From JANNWF01 sp038205755 (GTDB taxonomy: Bacteria; Pseudomonadota; Gammaproteobacteria; Xanthomonadales; Xanthomonadaceae), in NCBI GenBank assembly GCA_038205755.1, contig JBBRBN010000039.1, positions 1-36,104 on the forward strand: a stretch of DNA of 36,104 bases, read 5' to 3'. The number at the start of each line of letters is the position of its first letter. Positions within the stretch are counted from its first letter, which is position 1. Below are positions 16,825 through 26,369 of the stretch, in pieces. A program made the position numbers and the translations under genes. The notes beneath the pieces are model-generated. The model did not search any database. It saw only the letters and a program-made list of their open reading frames with translations, and had not been told where the DNA came from.

Positions 16825-17808
16825 ATGGAATTCTTCAATCCCTCAAGCAATGTCCAGTTCATGGCGATCCGCCGCTTCACGGTCGGCGTGTCGCTGTTGC
16901 TGATACTCATCTCGGTGGTGTCGCTGGCGACCCGCGGACTCAATCTGGCGCTGGACTTCACCGGCGGAACGCTGGTCGAAGTGGACTATTCCCAGCCGGT
17001 CGAACAGTCCGAAGTCAGCGCCAAGCTGGAAGCCGCCGGCATCCGTGGGGCGGTGGTCCAGCGCTTCAGTTCGACCAATCTGTCGATCCGGTTGTCGCCG
17101 GAAGTGGCGGCTGAAGCGGCACGGGTCGAGGGCGAGGATGTCACCGAATCGAGCATCGATGACCGCAACGCGGCGGTCGGCCTGAAAGTGCTCGATGCGC
17201 TCAGCGCCAGCGGCAGCGGGGTCGAGATCAAGCGCAGCGAGTTCGTGGGTCCGCAGGTCGGCGCCGAGCTGGCCTACAACGGCATCGTCGCGGTGCTGGT
17301 GGTGCTGGCCGGCATCATGATCTACATCGCGCTGCGCTTCGAGTGGAAGTTCTCACTGGCGGTGGTTGCCGGCGAGCTGCACGACGTGATCATCGTGCTT
17401 GGCTTCTTTTCGCTGACCGGAATGGACTTCGACCTGACCGTGCTGGCGGCGATCCTGGCGGTCGACGGCTATTCGGTGAATGACAAGATCGTGGTCTTTG
17501 ACCGCGTGCGTGAGCTGTTCCGCTCCAGTCGCAAGGCGGCGCCGGTGGAGATACTCAATCTGGCCGTCAACCAGACCCTGTCGCGCACCATCATGACCTC
17601 GCTGACCACCCTGCTCACCGTGGTCACGCTGTTCCTGTTTGGTGGCAGCAGTCTGGAAGGCTTCTCGCTGGCGCTGATCATCGGCATCGTGATCGGCACC
17701 TTGTCGTCGATCTTCTTTGCCTGCCCGGTGCTGTTGTCGCTTGGCGTCAGCAAGCAGGACCTGCTCCCGAAGGCGCGCGACGAGGCCGAGCTGGCGCGCC
17801 GTCCGTAA
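16825..17808 (+). CDS. secF: protein translocase subunit SecF
   Basis: SecF partners SecD in proton-driven preprotein export at the inner membrane. It has 327 residues with six helices, LALDFTGGTLVEVDYS near the N-terminus, SEFVGPQVGAEL, and helix 4 GYSVNDKIVVFDRVRE. Asp220 is the conserved charged residue; the following residue is Lys221, where E. coli has Thr. Near the end are NQTLSRTIMTSLTTLL and FGGSSLEGFSLALIIGIVIGT. I chose the ATG at 16825 because AAGGAG at 16811-16816 overlaps the secD stop at the right distance and the family begins MEFF. It converges with the CorC-type gene with a 9-bp gap. Confidence 0.97.
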   Translation: MEFFNPSSNVQFMAIRRFTVGVSLLLILISVVSLATRGLNLALDFTGGTLVEVDYSQPVEQSEVSAKLEAAGIRGAVVQRFSSTNLSIRLSPEVAAEAARVEGEDVTESSIDDRNAAVGLKVLDALSASGSGVEIKRSEFVGPQVGAELAYNGIVAVLVVLAGIMIYIALRFEWKFSLAVVAGELHDVIIVLGFFSLTGMDFDLTVLAAILAVDGYSVNDKIVVFDRVRELFRSSRKAAPVEILNLAVNQTLSRTIMTSLTTLLTVVTLFLFGGSSLEGFSLALIIGIVIGTLSSIFFACPVLLSLGVSKQDLLPKARDEAELARRP

Positions 17809-17817
17809 GAGGTTCCC

Positions 17818-19128
17818 TTACGCGTCGGGGCCGTCTGCGGGCTGGGCGGTGATCGCCTGGACCAGCAGCCGGTCAACCCGGTTGCCGTCCATATCAACCA
17901 CCTCGAAGGCCAAGCCGCGCCAATTGAAGCGGTCGCCGGTGCGGGGAACCCGGCCGAGGCGGTCCATGCTCAGGCCGCCCAGGGTGTGGTAGCCGCACTC
18001 AGCGCTGCCCAGCGAATGACCAAGCTGGAGCAGGGTCGAGACGCGCTCCAGCGAAAGTCTGCCGTCCAACAGCCAGGAGCCGTCCTGCCGCTGCACGGCA
18101 TCGTCGGATTCATCGACGCCGACCTCGGTGGGGTCGCTGATGATTGCCTGCAGCAGGTCACTGAGGGTGACGATCCCCTCGACACTGCCGTATTCATCGA
18201 GCACCAGCGCCGTGTGCGCCCGCTGCCTGCGCAGCGTTTCGAGCATCTGGATTGGCGATACGGTCTCCGGAATGAACACGGCGGTGTGGGTCACTTTGGC
18301 GATGTCCGGCGGTTCGCCACTCAGAGAGCGGGCCAGGAACGCTTTGGTGTCGAGCAGGCCGAGAATGTTGTCCAGTCCACCCCGGCATACCGGCAGCGTC
18401 CGAAAGCGACCGCTGACCAGCACGGCGCGGTTGGCGTCGTCGCTGTCGTCCAGGTCGAGGTAGGCGATCTGCATTCGCGGGGTCATGATCGCGGAAACCC
18501 GCAGCTCGTCGAGCCGGAACACGTTGCCGACCATGGTCTGCTCAGCGCGCTCGAAGACACCGGCTGCGGTGCCTTCCTGCAGCATGGCCTTGATCTCCTC
18601 GGCGCTCACCGGTTGCTCGGCGTGGCCGTGGCCGCCGAGCAGTTTCAGCAGGCCATTGCTGGATACGCTGAACAGTGCGACCAGCGGGTGTGCCAATGTC
18701 GAGAGCCACTGCATCGGCGGTGCAATGGCACTTGCCACCCGTTCGGGATGGATAAGCGCCAGGCGTTTGGGCACGATTTCGCCAAGCACCACCGAGCAGT
18801 AGGTGATCACGATGACCATGCAGGTGGTCGCCAGCAGTTTGGCGTACGGGGCAATCAGCGGATACTCGCTGAACACCTTGATCAGCCGTTCGGCAATTGC
18901 GTTCTCACCGAAGGCGCCGCTCAGGATGCCGATCGACGTGATGCCCACTTGGATCGTGGAGAGAAACCGGCCGGGGTCGTTGGCCAGCCGCAGCGCCGCT
19001 CTCGCCCCCCTGCTGCCGGCGTCGGCGCGCTGCTGCAGCCGGGCCCGGCGGGACGACACGATGGCCATCTCCGACATGGCGAAAACGCCATTGATCAGGA
19101 TCAGGATCAGAAGGATCAGAAATTCCAT
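17818..19128 (-). CDS. hemolysin C/CorC-family membrane protein (CNNM domain plus CBS pair)
   Basis: The protein has 436 residues. The N-terminal DUF21/CNNM membrane domain (about 1-180) contains FAMSEMAIVSSRRARLQQ and VVLGEIVPKRLAL. A pair of CBS domains follows (about 205-320; SAIMTPRMQIAYLDLD and HTALVLDEYGSVEGIVTLSDLLQAI). The C-terminal CorC/HlyC-associated domain spans about 330-425 (LDGRLSLERV and GYHTLGGLSMDRLGRVPRTGD). Members transport or sense divalent cations, mainly Mg2+ or Co2+; the hemolysin label is historical. It is divergent from the terC leader, so two metal-related membrane genes share this intergenic space. No strong ribosome site precedes the ATG. Confidence 0.93.
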   Translation of the reverse strand: MEFLILLILILINGVFAMSEMAIVSSRRARLQQRADAGSRGARAALRLANDPGRFLSTIQVGITSIGILSGAFGENAIAERLIKVFSEYPLIAPYAKLLATTCMVIVITYCSVVLGEIVPKRLALIHPERVASAIAPPMQWLSTLAHPLVALFSVSSNGLLKLLGGHGHAEQPVSAEEIKAMLQEGTAAGVFERAEQTMVGNVFRLDELRVSAIMTPRMQIAYLDLDDSDDANRAVLVSGRFRTLPVCRGGLDNILGLLDTKAFLARSLSGEPPDIAKVTHTAVFIPETVSPIQMLETLRRQRAHTALVLDEYGSVEGIVTLSDLLQAIISDPTEVGVDESDDAVQRQDGSWLLDGRLSLERVSTLLQLGHSLGSAECGYHTLGGLSMDRLGRVPRTGDRFNWRGLAFEVVDMDGNRVDRLLVQAITAQPADGPDA

Positions 19129-19268
19129 GGCGGGCAGCGATGGCGGTCGTCAGAGTGGGTTGGACAATCATAGGCGACGCGCCAAACCGCTACCGCCAGT
19201 GCCGCTGTGGCGTGCCCGAGTTGCAGGGATCCCCACCGGCGGCAAGCGCGTGCAGGCTGCCCTGCCGC

Positions 19269-19274
19269 TATACT
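19269..19274 (+). promoter_or_regulatory. probable -10 element for the terC leader
   Basis: TATACT lies about 60 nt before the riboswitch core. Transcription from here would give a leader of about 230 nt carrying the whole aptamer. No good -35 was found. Confidence 0.5.
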
Positions 19275-19331
19275 GGCGGCGGATCCATGACCAGACGGCA
19301 CGCCCACGCGCCCGGTTGGCCATGCGCTTCA

Positions 19332-19441
19332 GGAGGGGGGTAGCTCGACACACCGGCGTCGTCAGCACGGGGGCAACCCCGGCCGCGGTGTGCAGCTCGA
19401 ATGGCCAATCGGCATCGCGCGCCGGGCAAGACCTTCGCCCA
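19332..19441 (+). promoter_or_regulatory. yybP-ykoY manganese riboswitch upstream of terC/alx
   Basis: The leader carries the conserved blocks of this class in order: GGGGGGTAG at 19335-19343 (class GGGGAGUAG), GTCGTCA at 19358-19364, and GCAAGACCTTCGCC at 19426-19439. An E. coli alx leader I recall has GUCGUCA and GCAAGACCUAUCGCC. CACACCG (19348-19354) pairs with CGGTGTG (19385-19391), enclosing a GGGG-gcaa-CCCC hairpin. The class binds Mn2+ and turns on exporters or homeostasis genes such as mntP and alx. It stands directly before a TerC/Alx gene, the expected partner. Confidence 0.88.
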
Positions 19442-19447
19442 CACCAT

Positions 19448-19501
19448 CGCTCCGAACGGCTGGAGCGGCTGGTCGTGCGCCCTTGGCCGCTGCTCCGGAA
19501 G
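19448..19501 (+). promoter_or_regulatory. candidate expression platform between riboswitch and terC
   Basis: GGAGCG (19462-19467) can pair upstream with CGCTCC (19448-19453). Alternatively GGAGCGGC (19462-19469) pairs with GCCGCTGCTCC (19486-19496), with one bulged T. The two hairpins exclude each other. The second abuts GGAAG (19497-19501), the likely ribosome site 6 nt before the terC ATG. This suggests control of translation initiation, inferred from pairing only. Confidence 0.5.
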
Positions 19502-19507
19502 CCCTGA

Positions 19508-20464
19508 ATGGAAACGATTGGTACGCCGCTGCTATGGACTGCGTTCGCGGTCTTCGTGCTGCTGGCGCTGTGCGTGGATCTGCTGATGATGCGCAGCCGG
19601 GGCGCCCACCGGGTAGGAACCCGTGAAGCGCTGACCTGGAGTGCGTTCTGGATACTGCTGGCGCTGATCTTCAACGGCTGGCTTTGGTGGTACATGGGGC
19701 AGCGGCTGCCGGCCGAGGAAGCCAGCGAGCTGGCCGCCGAATTCCTCACTGGCTATGTGCTGGAGAAGGCGCTGGGGGTCGACAACCTGTTCGTGTTCCT
19801 GATGCTGTTCAACTATTTCGCGGTGCCGCCAGAACGCCAGCAGCGGGTGCTGGTGTACGGTGTAATCGGCGCCATCGTGCTGCGTGCCTTCATGATCTTC
19901 ATTGGCGCCGCGCTGATCGCGCAGTTCCACTGGATACTGTATGTGTTCGGCCTGTTTTTGCTGATCACCGGCGCCCGGATGATCTGGTGGGCGGACCACC
20001 AGCCCGATCTGGACGGAAACCCGATCCTGCGCTGGATGAGCGGACACCTGCGGCTGACGCGCAGCTTCCACGGCGGCAGCTTCAGCGTGAAGATCGACGG
20101 AGTCCGCCACTTCACTCCGCTTTTCCTGGTGATAGTGATGATCGCCGTCACTGACCTGATATTCGCGGTCGATTCGATACCGGCGATTTTCGCGATCACC
20201 ACCGACCCGTTCATTGTGCTGACCTCGAACGTGTTCGCGGTGCTGGGATTGCGTGCGCTCTACTTCCTGCTCGCGGCGATGGCCGATCGCTTTCACCTTC
20301 TGCACTACGGGCTCGCCTTCGTGCTGACGTTCATCGGCCTGAAGATGCTGGTGGCCGAGGTCTGGACGGTGCCGGTTGGCTGGGCGCTGGTCGTGGTGCT
20401 GGTCGCGATCTTCGGCTCGATGGCGGTCAGCCTGATCTGGCCGCCAGAAAAGACCGCTCACTGA
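19508..20464 (+). CDS. alx: TerC/Alx-family integral membrane protein
   Basis: Alx/TerC proteins are inner-membrane proteins linked to Mn2+ homeostasis, alkaline pH and, in the wider family, tellurium resistance. The 318-residue product has about nine helices and both signatures: TGYVLEKALGVDNLFVFLML (about 78-97) and DLIFAVDSIPAIFAIT (about 217-232), each with membrane Asp residues proposed to handle the metal. The riboswitch and translational-type hairpin upstream indicate induction by manganese. It converges on the S9 peptidase gene. The symbol is by homology to E. coli alx. Confidence 0.93.
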   Translation: METIGTPLLWTAFAVFVLLALCVDLLMMRSRGAHRVGTREALTWSAFWILLALIFNGWLWWYMGQRLPAEEASELAAEFLTGYVLEKALGVDNLFVFLMLFNYFAVPPERQQRVLVYGVIGAIVLRAFMIFIGAALIAQFHWILYVFGLFLLITGARMIWWADHQPDLDGNPILRWMSGHLRLTRSFHGGSFSVKIDGVRHFTPLFLVIVMIAVTDLIFAVDSIPAIFAITTDPFIVLTSNVFAVLGLRALYFLLAAMADRFHLLHYGLAFVLTFIGLKMLVAEVWTVPVGWALVVVLVAIFGSMAVSLIWPPEKTAH

Positions 20465-20468
20465 GCCG

Positions 20469-20487
20469 GCCGGCGGCGCCCGCCGGC
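20469..20487. terminator. all-GC hairpin between terC and the S9 peptidase
   Basis: GCCGGCGG and CCGCCGGC form a perfect 8-bp stem around CGC, 4 bp after the terC stop, between convergent genes. No T-run follows, so it is a terminator-like structure by position only. Confidence 0.45.
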
Positions 20488-20538
20488 ACCGGGGCTGAAG
20501 CCAGCCGAGCACCCGCGTGAGGCTCGGGCGCCAGTCTC

Positions 20539-22488
<1,950 letters not shown>

Positions 22489-22580
22489 GGGCTGATTCCT
22501 TTGGCTGCTGCTGGATTGAACCGGGTTTGCGCACATCCTGTCCATCGCTGCGCCGCCGGCTTTTACGAGGCGCGGACACG

Positions 22581-23081
22581 TTAGTCGTAGTCCAGCGCGG
22601 TAACCTGAAAGTGCCGAATTCCCCCAGGCAGCTCAGCGGCGATGTCGTCGTCGACCCGCTTCTTCAGTGCCGCCCGCGCCAGCGGCGAGTCGATGCTGAT
22701 CCAGCCTGCGCGGGCATCCGTTTCGTCCGGCCCAACGATCCGATAGCGTTGACTGTCGCCGCTGTCGAGATCTTCCAGCTCAACCCAGGCGCCGAAGAAA
22801 ATCGCGCCGCGATCGGTGGGCGGTTGCTCCACCACCCGCAGCGCTTCCAGCCGACGAGTGAGATAGCGCACTCGTCGGTCGATTTCACCAAGCTGCTTCT
22901 TGCGGTAGGTGTATTCGGCGTTTTCCGAGCGGTCGCCTTCCGCAGCGGCGGCCGCCAGCGCTTTGACCACTTCAGGTCGGCGCTGTCGCCACAGCTCATC
23001 GAGCTCGACGCGCAGACGCTCGAAGCCGGCGCGCGTGATGAGCGCGGTGGACGGGCCGGTGGGCGGTCGCCAGCGGCCCAT
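22581..23081 (-). CDS. greB: transcript cleavage factor GreB
   Basis: GreB rescues backtracked RNA polymerase by stimulating cleavage of the transcript 3' end through the secondary channel. The product has 166 residues. The N-terminal coiled-coil finger carries EGDRSENAEYTYRKKQLGEID (positions 48-68, with the acidic tip Asp/Glu). The C-terminal FKBP-like domain has RYRIVGPDETDA, ISIDSPLARAAL and ALDYD. YTYRKKQL distinguishes it from GreA. It starts 3 nt after the AbgT transporter stop, so the two are co-transcribed, although no functional link is known. Confidence 0.95.
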   Translation of the reverse strand: MGRWRPPTGPSTALITRAGFERLRVELDELWRQRRPEVVKALAAAAAEGDRSENAEYTYRKKQLGEIDRRVRYLTRRLEALRVVEQPPTDRGAIFFGAWVELEDLDSGDSQRYRIVGPDETDARAGWISIDSPLARAALKKRVDDDIAAELPGGIRHFQVTALDYD

Positions 23082-23084
23082 GAC

Positions 23085-24707
23085 TCAGCCGGCAGGCACG
23101 GTCGCCGGGACGTAATTCAGCGGCGAGTCGGGCCCGATCGGCAGGCCGAACGCCAGCCAGATGGCGAACATCACGCTCCAGCCGATCAGGAACACCACCG
23201 AGTAGGGCAGCATGGTGGCCACCAGCGTGCCAATGCCGGCCTTGGGCTCGTACTTCTGGAAGAAGGCGATGATCAGGGCGAAGTAGCTCATCATCGGCGA
23301 GATGATGTTGGTCACGCTGTCGCCGACGCGATAGGCCGCCTGAGTCACCTCCGGCGAGTAGCCCAGCAGCATGAACATCGGCACGAACACCGGTGCCATC
23401 AGCGCCCACTTGGCCGACGCCGAGCCCATGAACAGGTTGGCGGCAGCGGTGAGCAGGATGAAGCCGACGAACAGCGGCACCGACGGCAGGCCAATCGAGC
23501 GCAGCACGTTGGCGCCCTCGACTGCGAAAATCAGGCCCAGCTGGGTCCAGTTGAAGAAGGCCACAAACTGCGCCGCGAAGAACACCAGAACCAGATACCC
23601 ACCCAGCGTGCTCATGCTGGCACTCATGCCGCGGATCACGTCCTCATCCGACTTGATGGTGCCGGCGCCGACGCCGAAGGCAATCCCGGCGATCACGCCG
23701 TAGAAGAAAATGATCACGACCACGCCGGTGAGCAGCGGCGAGCGCAGGATGTCCTGGCGCTCGTCCAGCAGGAAGCCCGAGCCCGGCAGGGTCGGCAGTT
23801 GCCACATTGAGCCAAACAGCTCGAAGCTGACGCCCTGGGCGGGGTAGCCACCCCAGAATACGATCAGCGTGAAAGCGACCACCGCGCAGAGTGCGTAGAG
23901 CATGCCGCGGCGTTCGGCTGGACTCAGGCGTTGGGCGTCCGGTTTGGCGTCTTCCGCCAGCGCGAGGGGCGTCACCTCGCCATCCGGGAATCGCGGCCCC
24001 ACGATCCGTTCGGTCACGAACCAGCCCAGCAGGGTGATCACCGGGGTCGAGGCGATCATGAAGTACCAGTTGGCCAGCGGGCTGACCGTGTACGCCGGGT
24101 CGACGATGCGGGCAGCTTCCTGGGAGAGGCCCGAGAGCAGTGGGTCGATGGTGCCGATCAGGAGGTTGGCCGAATAGCCGCCTGACACGCCGGCAAACAC
24201 CGCAGCCATGCCCAGAATCGGGTGGCGCCCAGCGGAGATGAATATCAGCGCGCCCAGCGGCACCAGCAGCACGTAGCCGATCTCGCTGGCCATGTTCGAC
24301 ATGACGCCGGCGAACACCAGCACCGGCGTCAGCAGGAAGCGCGGCGCCGCCAGCACCAGCATGCGCAGGGACGCGCCGATCAAGCCGCTGTGCTCGGCCA
24401 CGCCGATTCCGATCAGCGCCACCAGCACCACGCCAAGCGGCGCGAAGCCGGTGAAGTTGGTCACCGCGCCGGTAAGGATGCGATGCAGGCCCTCGATGCT
24501 CAGCAGGTTGACCGGCCTGACCTCGGCTCCGGTGGAAGGATGCAGCACGCTGAGGTCGAACTGCGCCGCAATGCCTGACATAACGATCACGGCGAGCGCC
24601 AGGATCGCGAACAGCGTCGCGGGGTGCGGCAGAGCATTGCCGCCGCGCTCGATGATTCGCAGGAAGCGGTCGATCGCGGTAGGGCGCGGGACGGTGGGCT
24701 CGGTCAT
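23085..24707 (-). CDS. AbgT-family transporter
   Basis: The protein has 540 residues with many transmembrane helices in the inverted-repeat layout of the AbgT family. Landmarks are FIERGGNALPHPATLF-like residues near the N-terminus (IERGGNALPHPATLFAIL), NFTGFAPLGVVLVALIGIGVAE, YSANLLIGTIDPLLSGLS, QFVAFFNWTQLG and SASAKWALMAPVFVPM. Characterised members move p-aminobenzoyl-glutamate (AbgT) or export sulfonamides (MtrF, YdaH) using an ion gradient. No aminobenzoyl-glutamate hydrolase genes are adjacent, so the substrate is open. I chose the ATG at 24705-24707, where the family starts; the frame runs 68 codons further upstream without homology. Confidence 0.93.
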   Translation of the reverse strand: MTEPTVPRPTAIDRFLRIIERGGNALPHPATLFAILALAVIVMSGIAAQFDLSVLHPSTGAEVRPVNLLSIEGLHRILTGAVTNFTGFAPLGVVLVALIGIGVAEHSGLIGASLRMLVLAAPRFLLTPVLVFAGVMSNMASEIGYVLLVPLGALIFISAGRHPILGMAAVFAGVSGGYSANLLIGTIDPLLSGLSQEAARIVDPAYTVSPLANWYFMIASTPVITLLGWFVTERIVGPRFPDGEVTPLALAEDAKPDAQRLSPAERRGMLYALCAVVAFTLIVFWGGYPAQGVSFELFGSMWQLPTLPGSGFLLDERQDILRSPLLTGVVVIIFFYGVIAGIAFGVGAGTIKSDEDVIRGMSASMSTLGGYLVLVFFAAQFVAFFNWTQLGLIFAVEGANVLRSIGLPSVPLFVGFILLTAAANLFMGSASAKWALMAPVFVPMFMLLGYSPEVTQAAYRVGDSVTNIISPMMSYFALIIAFFQKYEPKAGIGTLVATMLPYSVVFLIGWSVMFAIWLAFGLPIGPDSPLNYVPATVPAG

Positions 24708-24838
24708 GGACTTTACGAAAGGCAGAGGGTGAGCGCGTAAGGCGGCGAGTCTAGCAGCCTGTCGGACGTAGGCCGGCCGGGCTGCAAATCCGTCTGCGCG
24801 GCCCGAGTGTTCAAAAAAAGCGCACGCCGCCAACTCTT

Positions 24839-24861
24839 GGCCCATAGCGCTGTTATGGGCC
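24839..24861. terminator. perfect 8-bp hairpin of unknown role
   Basis: GGCCCATA and TATGGGCC form a perfect stem around a 7-nt loop. It lies upstream of the AbgT gene inside the repeat-bounded region and is not placed after any gene. It may be part of the mobile sequence rather than a terminator. Confidence 0.25.
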
Positions 24862-24912
24862 TGAGAATCGTCGCTGTCTGTCCTCACGCAGCCAGCAATC
24901 GCCTCGACCACC

Positions 24913-25077
24913 TAATCCGCATGTTTCATGAATCTCGCGCGCCCTCGCTTGTCTCTGGTCCGCACAGGAGACTACCTCAGTCGGCCGTATGGCCCGCGAC
25001 GCCGCTCCTTCGGTAGTCTCCTGTGCGAACAACATCCTGCGCGATCATCGCGCGAATTCATGAAACATGCGGGCCAA
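24913..25077 (-). repeat. MITE-like element, copy B, inverted, CTAA/CCAA flanks
   Basis: The 157-bp element at 24917-25073 is in opposite orientation to copies A and D. It is flanked by CTAA (24913-24916) and CCAA (25074-25077), a 4-bp target duplication with one mismatch. It also has a perfect internal 16-bp inverted repeat, CGCACAGGAGACTACC at 24961-24976 against 25012-25027, which is imperfect in the other copies. No coding capacity. Confidence 0.85.
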
Positions 25078-25094
25078 GTCCGACAGGCTGCTAG

Positions 25095-25255
25095 CAGTCG
25101 GCCGCCGCCCGGCAGTCCGCCCCCCGCGGGATTGCGTGGCTGCGGTCAGCTCAGGCTGTGCGGCCCATGCATCATCGCCGCAGGTACTGGGGGTCATGCC
25201 GCACCCACCCATGTCCAGCTGCGGCGTACCGCGGTCCCCGATGCGGATCCATCGG
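25095..25255. other. intergenic sequence, nothing recognised
   Basis: Between the repeat region and the ATP-grasp stop I see no convincing gene, RNA or strong hairpin. A minus-strand open frame crosses it but has no family features. Confidence 0.4.
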
Positions 25256-26167
25256 TCAACCAGATGCAGTGCTGAGCTCAATCCCAGTGTCGCCCAGTCG
25301 CCCCTGGATCGCGCGTGCAAAGCGGCTGGCCGCATCCGGATGCCGCGCCAAAAACATCAGCGGCTCGAAGACCTCAAGCTCCATCAGCAGGAAGTGCCCG
25401 TCGCGGAGCACGCCGTCGACGCGCGCATACGCTGGACGCTCGGGTGCCGCAGCAAGGCAGGCGCGCGCTCCCGCGACCCACTCGTCGCACACATCGACTG
25501 TTTCGCTGCTGCCGCCAAACTGGAACTGCACGCGGTAGTCGCCACCCTTCGGGCGCTTGCAGACTGCGTGGCTGAACTCACCATCAAAGAACAGCAGCGA
25601 GAGTTCTCCCGCGCTTTGGATTTCCGGCAGAAAGGGTTGGATCAGTAGCCCACGATCGGACAGGATGTGGGCGATGGCATCGCCGAATTCATCGGCGTCG
25701 GCGAGTCTGAATCGGTGCGTGCAATACGCGCCACCGGAGATCGAAGGCTTGACCACGACGTCGTCCCAGCCTTTCGCACGCGCGAGCGCGACGATGTCCG
25801 GCTGCCCGCCCTGCGGCACGAAAATCGTGGGCACCAGCAGGACACCAGCCGCCGCGAGATCCAGCAGGTAGCGCTTGTCGAAATTCCAGTCGAGGATCGC
25901 GCTCGAGTTGATCATGCGCACGCCGCTTGCCTTCCGGGCATCGAGCCACGCCCGAAACTCCGCCGCGCGCTCGAAGTAATCCCAAGGCGAGCGGATGACC
26001 AGCGCATCAAAGGCCAGCCAGTCGATGCTGGCGTCAGTCCAAATCGCCGGTCGCGAGCCAATCCCAATCCCGTCAAGCGCCGCCACCAGCAGAAGATCGT
26101 CCTCGTAGAGGTTCGGGAATGCGTCACAGGTTACGAGTGCGACGCGGGGCTTGGTGGAGTGGCTCAC
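25256..26167 (-). CDS. stand-alone ATP-grasp ligase-like enzyme
   Basis: The protein has 303 residues. The start VALVTCDAFPNLYEDD and the region VIRSPWDYFERAAEF are typical of RimK/DcsG-like ATP-grasp proteins. The nucleotide-binding core includes NSSAILDWNFDKRYLLDL, VVVKPSISGGAYCTHRF, QPFLPEIQSAGELSLLFFDGEFSHAV and the metal-binding end YARVDGVLRDGHFLLMELEVFEP. Members join a carboxylate to an amine through an acyl phosphate. The substrate is unknown; DcsG makes cycloserine and relatives act on peptides or glutathione. I chose GTG at 26165-26167, since the fold starts a few residues later and no ATG is near. No RiPP precursor or partner enzyme is recognisable beside it. Confidence 0.8.
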   Translation of the reverse strand: MSHSTKPRVALVTCDAFPNLYEDDLLLVAALDGIGIGSRPAIWTDASIDWLAFDALVIRSPWDYFERAAEFRAWLDARKASGVRMINSSAILDWNFDKRYLLDLAAAGVLLVPTIFVPQGGQPDIVALARAKGWDDVVVKPSISGGAYCTHRFRLADADEFGDAIAHILSDRGLLIQPFLPEIQSAGELSLLFFDGEFSHAVCKRPKGGDYRVQFQFGGSSETVDVCDEWVAGARACLAAAPERPAYARVDGVLRDGHFLLMELEVFEPLMFLARHPDAASRFARAIQGRLGDTGIELSTASG

Positions 26168-26275
26168 TTTGGTCAGGTCACTGAGTGCGCAATCGAAGCA
26201 GCACTGTATTCGATGGAGGCCGACATGAGAGCGGAACGTCGTGCTTCCGTCGCCCGACAAACGCGCCTTCGTGCA

Positions 26276-26324
26276 GCGGTCTCGGGGTCAGAGCGGTCTC
26301 GGGGTCAAGCGGTCTTGGGGCCAA
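26276..26324 (+). repeat. three tandem 16-17 bp repeats before the RAYT gene
   Basis: GCGGTCTCGGGGTCAGA, GCGGTCTCGGGGTCAA and GCGGTCTTGGGGCCAA follow each other directly, 46 bp before the transposase start. GGGGTCA-type words are echoed in inverse by CCTGACCCT downstream of the gene at about 27238-27246. They may be recognition sequences for the transposase. Confidence 0.7.
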
Positions 26325-26369
26325 GTCCAGAATAGATGCATCCGTCACCGCGTGCTGCAAACTTGCCTG

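Larger units (their letters stand above)
24751..25094. repeat. region bounded by a perfect 17-bp inverted repeat, containing MITE copy B
   Basis: CTAGCAGCCTGTCGGAC at 24751-24767 is repeated in inverse at 25078-25094. The enclosed 310 bp holds no gene, a hairpin at 24839-24861 and a MITE copy at 24917-25073. The same word, shortened to GACAGGCTGCTAG, lies at 34991-35003 at the left edge of another MITE copy. It looks like an older element into which the MITE inserted. Confidence 0.6.

Noticed and set aside
14436..16961. 841-codon open frame antisense to yajC-secD
   Set aside because: It is opposite strongly conserved sec genes; its composition is the low-complexity His/Gln/Asp/Arg pattern of a GC-rich antisense frame.
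25045..25335. 96-codon minus-strand frame after the ATP-grasp gene, considered as a RiPP precursor
   Set aside because: It overlaps the ATP-grasp end and runs into the MITE terminus; no leader or core pattern, and codon use looks random.
26276..26324. CRISPR array
   Set aside because: Only three contiguous short units with no spacers and no cas genes.
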